A DNA stretch of 64,000 nt from Cellulomonas sp. WB94 (GTDB taxonomy: Bacteria; Actinomycetota; Actinomycetes; Actinomycetales; Cellulomonadaceae), in NCBI RefSeq assembly GCF_003115775.1, contig NZ_QEES01000002.1:2716766-2780765 (forward strand). The letters are read 5' to 3'. Of this stretch, positions 49,621 to 58,450 are shown piece after piece. Below the pieces are notes generated by a model. That model searched no databases. It saw only the letters and a program-made list of their open reading frames with translations, and was not told the DNA's origin. The position numbers and the translations under genes were made by a program. Numbering within the stretch: the stretch's first letter is position 1; every line of letters begins with the position of its first letter.

Positions 49621-50022
49621 ATGACTACCACCACTCAGGCTCGGCCCGCGCATCATCCCGTCGTGTCGGCGTTGGCGAAGCGTCGGGCTGAGGACCTGCA
49701 GCTCCGGGTCGCGGACAAGATCACGGCGTTCGCGGGCTCGATGACCTTCCTGTACCTGCATGCTGTCGTCTTCGCCGTCTGGATGCTGGCGGTCGAGAAG
49801 AGCCCGTGGCCGACGCTGACGCTGGTCGTCTCGCTCGAGGCGATCTTCTTGTCGACGTTCGTCATGATCGGCCAGAACCGCCAGGCGGCGTTCCAGCAGG
49901 CGAAGGCGGACCACGACTTCGTCGAGCAGGAGCTCGAGCTCAAGACCAACACGGACATCACCCGAGAGATCCACGCACTGACCACCGAGCTGCACCGCCG
50001 GCTCCTGGCAGACCCGTCCTGA
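49621..50022 (+). CDS. DUF1003-type small membrane protein
   Basis: 133 residues from an ATG with CGGAGG upstream. 'RVADKITAFAGSMTFLYLHA', 'VVFAVWMLAVEKSPWPTLTL' and 'VVSLEAIFLSTFVMIGQNRQ' are two membrane spans with the DUF1003 signature (D-x-I-t-x-F-x-G-S-x-x-F, then M-I-x-Q-N-R-Q). A helical cytoplasmic tail follows ('HDFVEQELELKTNTDITREI'). The function is unknown. It ends 31 bases before the MFS exporter, on the same strand, so the two may be cotranscribed. The 275 bases before it (49346-49620) show no gene. Confidence 0.88.
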   Translation: MTTTTQARPAHHPVVSALAKRRAEDLQLRVADKITAFAGSMTFLYLHAVVFAVWMLAVEKSPWPTLTLVVSLEAIFLSTFVMIGQNRQAAFQQAKADHDFVEQELELKTNTDITREIHALTTELHRRLLADPS

Positions 50023-50053
50023 CGGCACCGGTGAGAGCCGTCGTGAGGCACGC

Positions 50054-51280
50054 GTGAGCCGCCCCGCCGGGACGACCAGCAACCCGTTCCGGTTGTTGCC
50101 GCCCGAGGTGGCGGTGCTCACTGCGGTCGCGTTCTCCGTGGCGCTGGGCTTCGGGATCGTCGCCCCGGCGATCCCGCTGTTCGCCAAGGACTTCGGCGTC
50201 AGCAACTTCGCGGCCGGGGCCGTCGTGTCGGTCTTCGCGCTGGTGCGCTTCGCCTCCGCGCCCGTGGCCGGGCGTCTGGTCGACCGGCTCGGGGAACGGC
50301 TCGTGCTGGCGAGCGGGATCGGGATCGTCGGGGTGTCGAGCCTGCTGGCCGGGCTGTCGCACAGCTACGTCCAGCTGCTGGTGCTGCGGGGAGTGGGCGG
50401 GTTCGGTTCGGCGATGTTCACGGTGTCGTCGTTCGCGCTGCTCCTGCGCGTCGTCGCGCCCTCTGAGCGAGGCAGGGCGACCGGCGTCTACCAGACCGGC
50501 TTCCTGCTCGGTGGCATCGCCGGTCCTGCCTTCGGCGGTCCACTGACGGCCTGGTCGCTGCGTGCGCCCTTCGTCGTGTACGCAGCGACGCTGCTGGTGG
50601 CCGGCGCGGTCGCGACGGTCTTCCTCGCCCGGACGGCACTGACCGAGCACGAACGCGCGGCTGGGACCGCCGACCATCTCCCGACGTCGCTGGGCGCCGC
50701 GCTGCGGAGCTCGGCGTACCGGGCCGCGGTGGCGAACAACTTCGCGGTCGGCTGGGCGATCTTCGGTGTCCGTGCGTCGCTCGTCCCGCTGTTCGTCGTG
50801 GAGGGTCTGCGGCTCGGGCCGTCGTGGACAGGCGCGGGTCTGGTGCTGTCGGCCGTGGTCCAGGCGCTCGTCCTCGTCCCGGCCGGCCGGATGGTCGACA
50901 CCCGCGGGCGCCGGCCGTTCCTCCGCGCCGGCGCAGCGTTCGCGCTCGCCGCAGGGCTCACGATGGCGCTCGCGGGCAGTGCACCGCTCTTCCTGGTCGG
51001 CATGGCCCTGTACGGGACCGGCTCGGCCCTGCTCGGGGTGTCGACGGCGGCCGTCGTCGGCGACGTCATCGGCGGACGGGGCGGCGCGCCCGTCGCGGCC
51101 TTCCAGATGGCGTCCGACGCGGGTGCGTTCATCGGACCGCTCGTTGCCGGCGTGCTCGCCGACGCCGCGTCGTTCGAGGTGGCGTTCCTCGCGACGGCAG
51201 CGGTGTCCGGCCTGGCGTTCGCCACGACCGTGGCGATGCCCGAGACCCGAGCTGTGGCGAAGGACACGGCAGCGTCGTAG
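50054..51280 (+). CDS. MFS transporter (12-span drug/sugar exporter type)
   Basis: 408 residues from a GTG. Twelve spans are predictable; the first half contains 'VAVLTAVAFSVALGFGIVAP', 'AIPLFAKDFGVSNFAAGAVV' and the loop 2-3 motif 'GRLVDRLGERLVLASG', a variant of the MFS signature G-x-x-x-D-R-x-G-R-R/K. The matching motif in the second half is 'GRMVDTRGRRPFLRAGA'. 'GVYQTGFLLGGIAGPAFGGP' resembles motif C of proton antiporters, so drug-type export is likely. The substrate is unknown. It is followed by a second MFS gene of a different subfamily. Confidence 0.92.
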   Translation: MSRPAGTTSNPFRLLPPEVAVLTAVAFSVALGFGIVAPAIPLFAKDFGVSNFAAGAVVSVFALVRFASAPVAGRLVDRLGERLVLASGIGIVGVSSLLAGLSHSYVQLLVLRGVGGFGSAMFTVSSFALLLRVVAPSERGRATGVYQTGFLLGGIAGPAFGGPLTAWSLRAPFVVYAATLLVAGAVATVFLARTALTEHERAAGTADHLPTSLGAALRSSAYRAAVANNFAVGWAIFGVRASLVPLFVVEGLRLGPSWTGAGLVLSAVVQALVLVPAGRMVDTRGRRPFLRAGAAFALAAGLTMALAGSAPLFLVGMALYGTGSALLGVSTAAVVGDVIGGRGGAPVAAFQMASDAGAFIGPLVAGVLADAASFEVAFLATAAVSGLAFATTVAMPETRAVAKDTAAS

Positions 51281-51418
51281 CCCTGGCATCGCGCCGGCCT
51301 GCGGAGCAGTGGATGATGGGCAACCGTCCGCCTCCTCGTGAGTCCGGCGGTGCCCCTGCGGGCCGAGCTCGCGGGCCTCGACGCGGTGCGCCCCGGCCGC
51401 CCTCAGCGAAAGACCCTC

Positions 51419-52669
51419 ATGGACAACGTCGCCAAGCCTTGGCCCGCGCTCTGGTCGCTCGTCATCGGGTTCTTCATGATCCTGATCGACACGACGATCG
51501 TCTCGGTCGCCAACCCGGCGATCATGGCGGGGCTCCACGCCGGCATCAACGACGTCATCTGGGTCACGAGCGCCTACCTGCTGGCCTACGCCGTCCCGCT
51601 GCTGATCACCGGGCGCCTGGGCGACAGGTTCGGCCCGAAGAACCTCTACCTCGCCGGCCTCGTGGTCTTCACCGCGGCGTCGGCGTGGTGCGGCCTGTCG
51701 GGTGCCATCACGACGCTCATCGTCGCTCGTGTCGTGCAGGGCCTGGGCGCGGCGCTCATGACGCCGCAGACCATGGCGGTCATCACCCGCATCTTCCCGC
51801 CCGACCGCCGTGGCGCGGCGATGGGGCTGTGGGGCGCGGCGGCCGGGGTGGCGACGCTCGTGGGGCCGATCCTTGGCGGCGTCCTCGTCGACGGGCTCGG
51901 CTGGGAGTGGATCTTCTTCATCAACGTGCCCATCGGCATCGTCGCGTTCGTCCTGGCCTGGCGCCTGGTGCCGGCGCTCGCCACGCACCCGCACAAGTTC
52001 GACATCCCCGGTGTCGTGCTGAGCGCCGTCGGGATGCTCCTGCTCGTCTTCGGCATCCAGGAGGGCGCCTCGTACGACTGGGGCACGATCGCGGGTCCGG
52101 TCTCGGTGTGGTCGTTGATCGTCGCGGGGGTCGTCGTCCTGGTCGGGTTCGTCGTCTGGCAGGCGCGGAACACGGGGGAGCCGCTGCTGCCGCTCGCCCT
52201 GTTCCGCGACCGCAACTTCTCCCTCGCCAACGGTGCGATCTCGGTGGTCGGGTTCACCGTCACGAGCATGTCGTTGCCGTTGGTCTTCTACTTCCAGATC
52301 GTCCGCGGGCTCACCCCGACGCAGTCGGCGCTGATGCTCGCGCCGATGGCGGTGATCTCCGGTGTCCTCGCGCCGTTCGTCGGCAAGCTCATCGACCGGG
52401 TCAACCCGCGCTACGTGGCGTTCACCGGCCTGGTGCTGCTCTCGCTCGGGCTGTTCTGGTACGCGGAGCTGCTCACCCCGGACACCGCGGTCGCCCTGCT
52501 GCTCCTGCCTGGTGCGGTGCTGGGCTTGCGAACGCGTGCATGTGGGGGCCGATCTCGACGACGGCGACCCGCAACCTCCCGCGCCAGCAGGCAGGCGCGG
52601 GGTCAGGCGTCTACAACACGACCCGGCAGGTCGGCGCGGTGCTCGGCAGTGCTTGCATCGCCGCACTGA
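51419..52669 (+). CDS. DHA2-type MFS multidrug exporter (EmrB/QacA family), frameshifted near its 3' end
   Basis: 416 codons from ATG 51419, of which about the first 370 are normal EmrB/QacA sequence: 'LVIGFFMILIDTTIVSVANP', 'DVIWVTSAYLLAYAVPLLIT', 'GRLGDRFGPKNLYLAGLVVF', 'ARVVQGLGAALMTPQTMAVI' and 'GWEWIFFINVPIGIVAFVLA'. A 14-span exporter is expected. After 'ALLLLPGAVLGL' (about 52526) the frame turns into Arg-rich nonsense until TGA 52667-52669. The true continuation lies in the other frame from 52528. One added G (TTGCG to TTGGCG) would restore it. It is either an inactivated exporter or a base-call error. Confidence 0.85.
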   Translation: MDNVAKPWPALWSLVIGFFMILIDTTIVSVANPAIMAGLHAGINDVIWVTSAYLLAYAVPLLITGRLGDRFGPKNLYLAGLVVFTAASAWCGLSGAITTLIVARVVQGLGAALMTPQTMAVITRIFPPDRRGAAMGLWGAAAGVATLVGPILGGVLVDGLGWEWIFFINVPIGIVAFVLAWRLVPALATHPHKFDIPGVVLSAVGMLLLVFGIQEGASYDWGTIAGPVSVWSLIVAGVVVLVGFVVWQARNTGEPLLPLALFRDRNFSLANGAISVVGFTVTSMSLPLVFYFQIVRGLTPTQSALMLAPMAVISGVLAPFVGKLIDRVNPRYVAFTGLVLLSLGLFWYAELLTPDTAVALLLLPGAVLGLRTRACGGRSRRRRPATSRASRQARGQASTTRPGRSARCSAVLASPH

Positions 52670-52944
52670 TGCAGGCGCGGCTCGCTGCCGAGCTGCCGAG
52701 CTCCGGCGGCGCGGCGCCCGCCGCGGGGTTCTCCGCGGCGGGGGCTCTGCCGCCGTTCCTGCATGCAGGCTTCACGTCGGCCATGTCGCAGTCGCTCGTG
52801 CTGCCTGCGTGCGCCGCGGTCGTGGGGTCGGTCGTCGTGCTGTTCTTCGCCAAGCCGGCTGCGCCCACGTGGGGTCCGCGCGCGGGCGCCGGGACCGCCC
52901 GCGTCGGCGCGCCCGACGAGCGCGTCCCCGGGGCGGTCGCCTGA
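52528..52944 (+). pseudogene. C-terminal part of the frameshifted DHA2 exporter
   Basis: 138 residues with no start codon of their own: 'ANACMWGPISTTATRNLPRQ', 'QAGAGSGVYNTTRQVGAVLG', 'SACIAALMQARLAAELPSSG', 'MSQSLVLPACAAVVGSVVVL'. 'GAGSGVYNTTRQVGAVLG' is the typical span-11 motif of the DHA2 family. It joins directly to the first part once a single base is added near 52526-52530. Confidence 0.8.
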
Positions 52945-52952
52945 CCCGTCGG

Positions 52953-53783
52953 TCACCGCATGACGAGCACCGGGCAGGGCGGGTGCAGCACGAGGGTGTG
53001 GCTCACCGAGCCGAGCAGCATGCGGGCGACACCTCCGAGCCCGCGGCTGCCCACGACGAGGAGCCGGGCACCCTTGGCCGCGTCGAGCAGCGCCTGCGCC
53101 GGCTGGCTCTGGACCAGCTGCCGGTGGACGACGAGGTCCGGGTAGCGCTCACCCAGGCCGGCTATCGACTCGGCCAGCACGACGCCTTCGCCCTCCTCGA
53201 CCCGCTCGTCGCGGTAGCCCTGTCCGGTGTCGCCGGCCAGGAACAGGTCGGGCGAGCGCCAGGCGTGCACGACCGTGAGCTCCTGGCCCAGCCGGTCGGC
53301 CTCGGCTGCGGCGAGGGCGACGGCCGAGACGGAGTCGGGGGACCCGTCCGCGCCGACGACGACACCGGAGCCGCCCTCACCCGTCTCCTGCGGCACGATC
53401 AGCACCGGGCAGTGCGACCCCGCGGCGACCTGGTAGGCGAGCGAGCCCGAGAAGACCCGCTCGAGAAGGCTGTACGGGTGCGTGCCGATGACGACCAGGT
53501 CCGCCTGCTCGGACGCCTCGGTGAGCGCCTTGCCGGGGGTGTCGCGGGTCAGCGTCGTCGTGACGGTGAGGTTCGGCTGCGCTGCGAGAGCTCGTTCGCG
53601 CTCGTCGTGCAGGAGCGACTGCGCGCCCTGCTCGAGCGCGTCGTCGTACATCTCCACGGGCAACCCTGACCCGTGCAGGATCTCGAGCGTGTCGTGGCGC
53701 GAGGCTGCGGCCGCCGCCGCCCAGATCAAGGCGGCGCGGCTCGAGTCCGTCCCTTCGATCCCGACGACGACCGTGCGTGCCAT
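52953..53783 (-). CDS. Universal stress protein, two tandem UspA domains
   Basis: 276 residues from ATG 53783. The first domain (1-135, 'MARTVVVGIEGTDSSRAALI', 'QADLVVIGTHPYSLLERVFS', 'GSLAYQVAAGSHCPVLIVPQ') lacks the full ATP-binding glycines. The second (140-276, 'SGVVVGADGSPDSVSAVALA', 'RLLVVGSRGLGGVARMLLGS', 'VSHTLVLHPPCPVLVMR') has the complete G-x2-G-x9-G-S motif, so one ATP site per chain is expected. Such tandem proteins are common in actinobacteria and respond to hypoxia or dormancy. It is convergent with the exporter and separated from the P-type ATPase by 129 bases. Confidence 0.93.
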   Translation of the reverse strand: MARTVVVGIEGTDSSRAALIWAAAAAASRHDTLEILHGSGLPVEMYDDALEQGAQSLLHDERERALAAQPNLTVTTTLTRDTPGKALTEASEQADLVVIGTHPYSLLERVFSGSLAYQVAAGSHCPVLIVPQETGEGGSGVVVGADGSPDSVSAVALAAAEADRLGQELTVVHAWRSPDLFLAGDTGQGYRDERVEEGEGVVLAESIAGLGERYPDLVVHRQLVQSQPAQALLDAAKGARLLVVGSRGLGGVARMLLGSVSHTLVLHPPCPVLVMR

Positions 53784-53912
53784 GGCGTCTCTCCTTCGTC
53801 GATGTCCTCGCCAGAACCTGCTTCCACTCTCACTGTCCGCCGGACGCCGGGGGCTGTCCACCGGTGTCGACGCACGGTGCCGAGGCGACGACGATGCGGG
53901 GGAGGAGCGGTG

Positions 53913-56540
53913 TCAGACGCGCTCTGCGCGCCGCCAGGCTCGATCACCCGGCGGGCCCGGCCAACGCGTCGGGTGGCTGGTCCGGGAGCGCTGCCGCAGC
54001 CACTTGTCGGCGGCGTCGACGGCCCAGACCGCCGGGATCGCCACGAGGGCCAGCAACCACCCGGTGGCGTCGGGCAGCGCACCGCCGAGCAGGTCGGACA
54101 GGGGTGGCACAGCGAGGTAGGCGATCAGGACGGCAGCCTCGGTGGCGACCGCGAGCTGCAGGAGCCGGTTGCCGGTGAACCCCGTCGCTCCGATCCAACG
54201 GCTCTCGCTTCGGCACGCGAACGCGTTGGCGAGCTGCCCGAGGACGATCGCGGCGAAGGCCGTCCCGGACGCGGCCGCGAGCAGGGCGGGGCCAGGGTCA
54301 GCGCCCACCGACCAGCCGCCGAGGCGGAGCGTCACGACGAACGCCGCCATCGAGACGAGCGACTCGGTCGGGCCGAGGACGCCGAAGGCGCGACGCAGGA
54401 CTCGGCGGTCGATGAGCGAGCCGAGCCGGAACGGACCGGTCATCGTCCGCTTGCTGGGTCGTTCTGCGCCCAGCGCGAGAGCAGGCAGCAGGTCGGTGCC
54501 GATGTCGAGGGCGAGAACCTGGAGCACGGTCAGCGCGAGGGGGATCGAGCCCCCGGAGAGCGCCCACACGACGAACGGTGTGAGCTCGGCGACGTTGTCC
54601 GTGAGGTGGTACGTGAGGAACTTGCGGATGTTGGCGAACGTGGACCGGCCGAGCTCGACGGCGGCCACGATGCTGCCGAAGTGGTCGTCGAGCAGCACGA
54701 GGTCGGCCGCCTCGCGCGCGACGTCGGTGCCCGAGGCGCCCATGGCGATGCCGACGTCCGCGGTGCGCAGCGCGGGACCGTCGTTGACCCCGTCACCCGT
54801 CATCGCCACGACGTGGCCCCGGGACTGCAGCGCGCGGGCGATCCGCAGCTTGTCCTCGGGAGCGACCCTGGCCACCACGACCTCGTCGCGGTCGAGCAGC
54901 TCGCCCAGCGCGTCGTCGTCCGCGGGCAGGTCCTTGCCCTCGACCACGAGGGCCTCGCCCTGCACCAGGCCGACCTCGCGGGCGATGGTCAGGGCGGTGA
55001 TCGGGTGGTCGCCGGTGATCATCGCGATGCGGATCCCGCCCGACCGGCACGACGCGATGGCGTCGGCGACATCGTCCCGTGGTGGGTCTTCGAGGCCGAG
55101 CAGCCCGAGCAGGCGAAGGTCGCGCTCGACGTCGGCGGCGTCCGTCCCGACGTCGCCCGCGCCCGCCGCGCGCCCCGCGACAGCCACGACCCTCAGTCCG
55201 CGGGCGGCCATCGCGGTGACGGCGTCGTCGGCCGCGGCGGGTGCGTCGCGGCACAGCGGGAGCACGGAGTCCGAGGCGCCGACGACGTGCACGCCGTGGT
55301 GGTCCACGACCGAGGACCGCCGGCGCCGGGGATCGAACGGGTGGCGCGAGGTCCGTACGGGAAACGGGGGAGCGCCGGCCCGCCTCGCGAGGACGTGGAT
55401 CGCGACGTCCATCGGGTCGCCGACGGGAGCCCAGTCCTCGCCGTGCTGCACCGCGTGCGCATCCGGGGAGCAGCGTTCCGCGCTCGACGCCGCGAGCCGC
55501 AACGCGCCCAGTGCCTCGGGGGAGCCGTGCAGGGTCGCCGCGGGCGCGTAGCCGAGCCCGACCACGTCCACGACCCCGGCGGGGGTCCACGCCTGCACGA
55601 CCGACATCTGGTTGCGGGTCAGGGTGCCGGTCTTGTCGGTGCAGATGTACGTCGTCAGGCCGAGCGTCTCGACGGCCTCGAGCCGGCGGACCAGGGCGTG
55701 TCGGCCGGCCATGCGCTGCGCGGCGCGGGCGAGCGACAGCGTCACGGTCGGCAGGAGCCCCTCCGGGACGAGGGCGACCGTCACCCCGATCGCGAACAGG
55801 AAGCTCTGGTTCCCCGTCCGACCCAGGAGCAGGGCCGTGAGGAAGAACACCGCCCCGACCCCGACCGCGACGAGAGCGACGACCCGGACGACGCGGTGCA
55901 GCTGGTGGGCGAGCGGGCTGCGCGGCCGGACCGCGCTCTGGGTGACGGCGGAGATCCCGGCCAGCCGGGTGGCCGCGCCGGTGGCCCTCACGACGGCCTC
56001 GCCGTGGCCCTCCACGACGTACGTACCCGCGAGCAGGTCGCTTCCGGCGTCGCGCACGCGCGTGATGCTCTCGCCCGTGAGCATCGACTCGTCGACCCCG
56101 ACCTGTCCGCCGGGCGCAAGGACCAGGTCCGCCGAGACCCGGTCACCCGCCTCGAGGATCACGACGTCGCCGACGACGAGGTCGGCAGCATCGACCACCT
56201 GGGCGCGCCCGTCCCGGCGGACCGTCGCGCGCGCCGGCAACAGGTCTCGCAGCCGCTCGGCGGCCCGGTCGGCCCGGTACTCCTGCGCGAACGAGAAGAG
56301 CCCGTTGATGACCACGACGACGGCGATCGCGACGCCGAGCGCGGGCATCCCCGCGACGAGCGCGAGCCCGGCCGCGACCCACAGCATGACGGCGAAGAAA
56401 CCCACCATCTGGCGCGCGAGCTCGCGCAGCGGGTGCGGCCGCGCGGGCTCGGGCAGCTGGTTCGGACCGTCGGTCGCAAGCCGGACCGCGGCCTCGACGG
56501 CCGTCAGGCCCGGCTCGGAGCGATACCCCACGGCACCCAA
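53913..56540 (-). CDS. P-type cation-transporting ATPase (P2 type)
   Basis: 875 residues from TTG 56540 or GTG 56531; neither has a clear ribosome site. An N-terminal cation-ATPase domain ('EAAVRLATDGPNQLPEPARP') is followed by spans 1-2, the actuator loop 'GVDESMLTGES' and 'IGVTVALVPEGLLPTVTLSL' (span 4, PEG). The phosphorylated Asp302 is in 'YICTDKTGTLTRNQM', and the hinge has 'MITGDHPITA' and 'AMTGDGVNDGPALRTADVGI'. The C-terminal six-span block completes it. The PEGL motif suggests calcium or another divalent or monovalent cation rather than heavy metals, but the ion is not certain. It stands apart from the transporter operon at 56583. Confidence 0.93.
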   Translation of the reverse strand: MGAVGYRSEPGLTAVEAAVRLATDGPNQLPEPARPHPLRELARQMVGFFAVMLWVAAGLALVAGMPALGVAIAVVVVINGLFSFAQEYRADRAAERLRDLLPARATVRRDGRAQVVDAADLVVGDVVILEAGDRVSADLVLAPGGQVGVDESMLTGESITRVRDAGSDLLAGTYVVEGHGEAVVRATGAATRLAGISAVTQSAVRPRSPLAHQLHRVVRVVALVAVGVGAVFFLTALLLGRTGNQSFLFAIGVTVALVPEGLLPTVTLSLARAAQRMAGRHALVRRLEAVETLGLTTYICTDKTGTLTRNQMSVVQAWTPAGVVDVVGLGYAPAATLHGSPEALGALRLAASSAERCSPDAHAVQHGEDWAPVGDPMDVAIHVLARRAGAPPFPVRTSRHPFDPRRRRSSVVDHHGVHVVGASDSVLPLCRDAPAAADDAVTAMAARGLRVVAVAGRAAGAGDVGTDAADVERDLRLLGLLGLEDPPRDDVADAIASCRSGGIRIAMITGDHPITALTIAREVGLVQGEALVVEGKDLPADDDALGELLDRDEVVVARVAPEDKLRIARALQSRGHVVAMTGDGVNDGPALRTADVGIAMGASGTDVAREAADLVLLDDHFGSIVAAVELGRSTFANIRKFLTYHLTDNVAELTPFVVWALSGGSIPLALTVLQVLALDIGTDLLPALALGAERPSKRTMTGPFRLGSLIDRRVLRRAFGVLGPTESLVSMAAFVVTLRLGGWSVGADPGPALLAAASGTAFAAIVLGQLANAFACRSESRWIGATGFTGNRLLQLAVATEAAVLIAYLAVPPLSDLLGGALPDATGWLLALVAIPAVWAVDAADKWLRQRSRTSHPTRWPGPPGDRAWRRAERV

Positions 56541-56582
56541 CGTATCGACACGGCTCGGGTGCCGCTGGGGTCCGGCATGCCG

Positions 56583-57515
56583 TCAGTCCTCGCGTGACTC
56601 CTTGACCCGGGCGACGAGCTGCGTGGGGCTCACGAAGCGCAGCGCGATGATGAGGATGACCATCATCGTGACCGTGTAGACGACGGCCATCGAGGAGATG
56701 AGCGGACGTTCCGTGCCGCCGCCGGCGGCGGTCATCGCGCGGTACATCGCGACGACGAGCGTGTCGGACTGCGGGCCTGACACGAGGAACGTGAGCTCGA
56801 ACATCCCCACGGTGCGGACGAGGACGAGGATCGAGGCGGCGAGGACACCAGGGATCAGCAGCGGGAAGAGGATCTTGGTGAAGACCTTCCCGATGGAGGC
56901 ACCGGACATCCGCGCCGCGTTCTCGATGGTCGGGTTGATCTGCTCGATGAACGGGGTCATCGTCATGATCACGAACGGGACGGACGGCACGAGATTCACG
57001 AGGATGACGGCCGTGAGCGTGCGTCCGAGGCCGAAGTTGTACATCACGGTGGCCAGCGGGATGCCGTAGGTGATCGGCGGCATCATGACCGGCAGCAGGA
57101 ACAGCAGGGTGACGGCCTTCTTGAACGGGAAGCTGCGTCGGGCGAGCAGGTAGGCGGCCGGGACGCCGATGAGCACCGAGATCACGATGACGAGCAGGGC
57201 GACTGTGAGCGTGACGCCGATGATCTGCGCCATGCCGAAGGTCTCCCACGCCCCCGAGTACCAGCTGGTCGAGAAGGACTCGGGGAGCCAGGTGCTGAAC
57301 CATCCCTTCCCGAACGAGTCCACGACGACGCTGACGAGGATCCCCACCAGGAAGATGAAGAACGCGGCTGTGCCGGCCCACACGAACCAGGTCGAGGGTG
57401 CGGCCGTGAGCGAGCGCTCGCCGGGTGCGCGGGCTGCGGCGTTGCGCGCGTTCCGCGCAGCGCGTCCGCGCTGGATCGGTGCGCGCGTGCCCAGCGGAGC
57501 AGTCTGTGTCGCCAT
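56583..57515 (-). CDS. ABC transporter permease, second of the hexuronate-locus importer
   Basis: 310 residues from ATG 57515, overlapping the previous stop (TGATG), with GGAGG upstream. Six spans are seen: 'WAGTAAFFIFLVGILVSVVV', 'GVTLTVALLVIVISVLIGVP', 'KAVTLLFLLPVMMPPITYGI' and others. The EAA-like loop reads 'ENAARMSGASIGKVFTKILF'. The N-terminal 55 residues are basic and cytoplasmic. The fold belongs to the iron/polyamine/phosphonate-type ABC permeases, not the CUT1 sugar group. It is the last gene of the leftward operon that begins with the LacI gene. Confidence 0.92.
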   Translation of the reverse strand: MATQTAPLGTRAPIQRGRAARNARNAAARAPGERSLTAAPSTWFVWAGTAAFFIFLVGILVSVVVDSFGKGWFSTWLPESFSTSWYSGAWETFGMAQIIGVTLTVALLVIVISVLIGVPAAYLLARRSFPFKKAVTLLFLLPVMMPPITYGIPLATVMYNFGLGRTLTAVILVNLVPSVPFVIMTMTPFIEQINPTIENAARMSGASIGKVFTKILFPLLIPGVLAASILVLVRTVGMFELTFLVSGPQSDTLVVAMYRAMTAAGGGTERPLISSMAVVYTVTMMVILIIALRFVSPTQLVARVKESRED

Positions 57516-58450
57516 CAGCCCTTGCCTCCAGTCGAACCCTTGTACATGGACGACCTCCACAGGAGGACCAGCGCGATCACGACGAGCTCGACGACGCCCA
57601 TCATCACCGCGATGGTCGATGCCATCGGGTAGTCGTTCTGCTCGCCGAACGCTCGGAACGCCATGAGGGACATGACGCGGGTCGAACCCATGGCGTCACC
57701 GACGAGTCGGGCGGACGGGAACACGCTGAACGCGAGCACGAACGTCAGGATGAACGTCGTCGCGAGGCCGGGCGCAAGCAGCGGGAGGATGACCCGCCGG
57801 AACCGCTGGACCCAGTTCGCGCCCATCGTCTTCGCAGCCGCCTCGATCGAGGGATCGATGCCGGACAGGTAGGACGAGATGAGCAGGAACGCGAACGGGA
57901 ACCCGGAGATGACCAGCGAGAAGACCACGCCGAGGTAGTTGTTGACGAGGGCGAGCGGCTGGTCGATCACGCCGATCTGGATGAGGAACCGGTTGAGCCA
58001 GCCCTGGCGCCCCGCGAAGATCAGCAGGCCCTGTGCGGTGAGCACCGTGCCGAGCGTGATGGGCAGGACGAGGAGCGTGGTCAGCAGCTTCTTGCCGCGG
58101 AAGCGACGACGGAGCTTGAAGGCCATGGGCACGGAAGCCAGGACGTTGAACAGGGCGACGGGCAAGGCCAGGCGCATCGTCAGCCAGATCGAGTCGAACA
58201 CGAACGAGTCCTTGAAGAACCCGACGTAGTTCGACCAGATCCCCGCACCCCACTTCTCCTGCATCGCGGGCGACGGCTGGAACGTCAGACCGATCCCGTA
58301 GGAGAACGGGTAGATGAACAGGGCCACGGCGAAGAACAGGGCCGGGGCGAGCATCCACAGGGACTTGTCGACCCCGCGTTCGGCGAGCCGGTGCCGCAGG
58401 CTCGCCGTCGACCGGGTCCGCGTCGGTCCCGGAGCTGTCGGCGCGCTCAT
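57515..58450 (-). CDS. ABC transporter permease, first of the hexuronate-locus importer
   Basis: 311 residues from ATG 58450, overlapping the ATPase stop (ATGA). Spans include 'LWMLAPALFFAVALFIYPFS', 'TMRLALPVALFNVLASVPMA', 'LLTTLLVLPITLGTVLTAQG', 'LVISGFPFAFLLISSYLSGI' and 'AVMMGVVELVVIALVLLWRS'. The ATPase-contact loop reads 'EAAAKTMGANWVQRFRRVIL'. It pairs with the other permease to form the channel. The four-base and one-base overlaps along the operon indicate fixed subunit ratios. Confidence 0.92.
   Translation of the reverse strand: MSAPTAPGPTRTRSTASLRHRLAERGVDKSLWMLAPALFFAVALFIYPFSYGIGLTFQPSPAMQEKWGAGIWSNYVGFFKDSFVFDSIWLTMRLALPVALFNVLASVPMAFKLRRRFRGKKLLTTLLVLPITLGTVLTAQGLLIFAGRQGWLNRFLIQIGVIDQPLALVNNYLGVVFSLVISGFPFAFLLISSYLSGIDPSIEAAAKTMGANWVQRFRRVILPLLAPGLATTFILTFVLAFSVFPSARLVGDAMGSTRVMSLMAFRAFGEQNDYPMASTIAVMMGVVELVVIALVLLWRSSMYKGSTGGKG

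Noticed and set aside
49958..52666. 902-codon minus frame opposite the two MFS genes
   Set aside because: It is Asp/Arg/His-rich shadow sequence opposite two recognised exporters.
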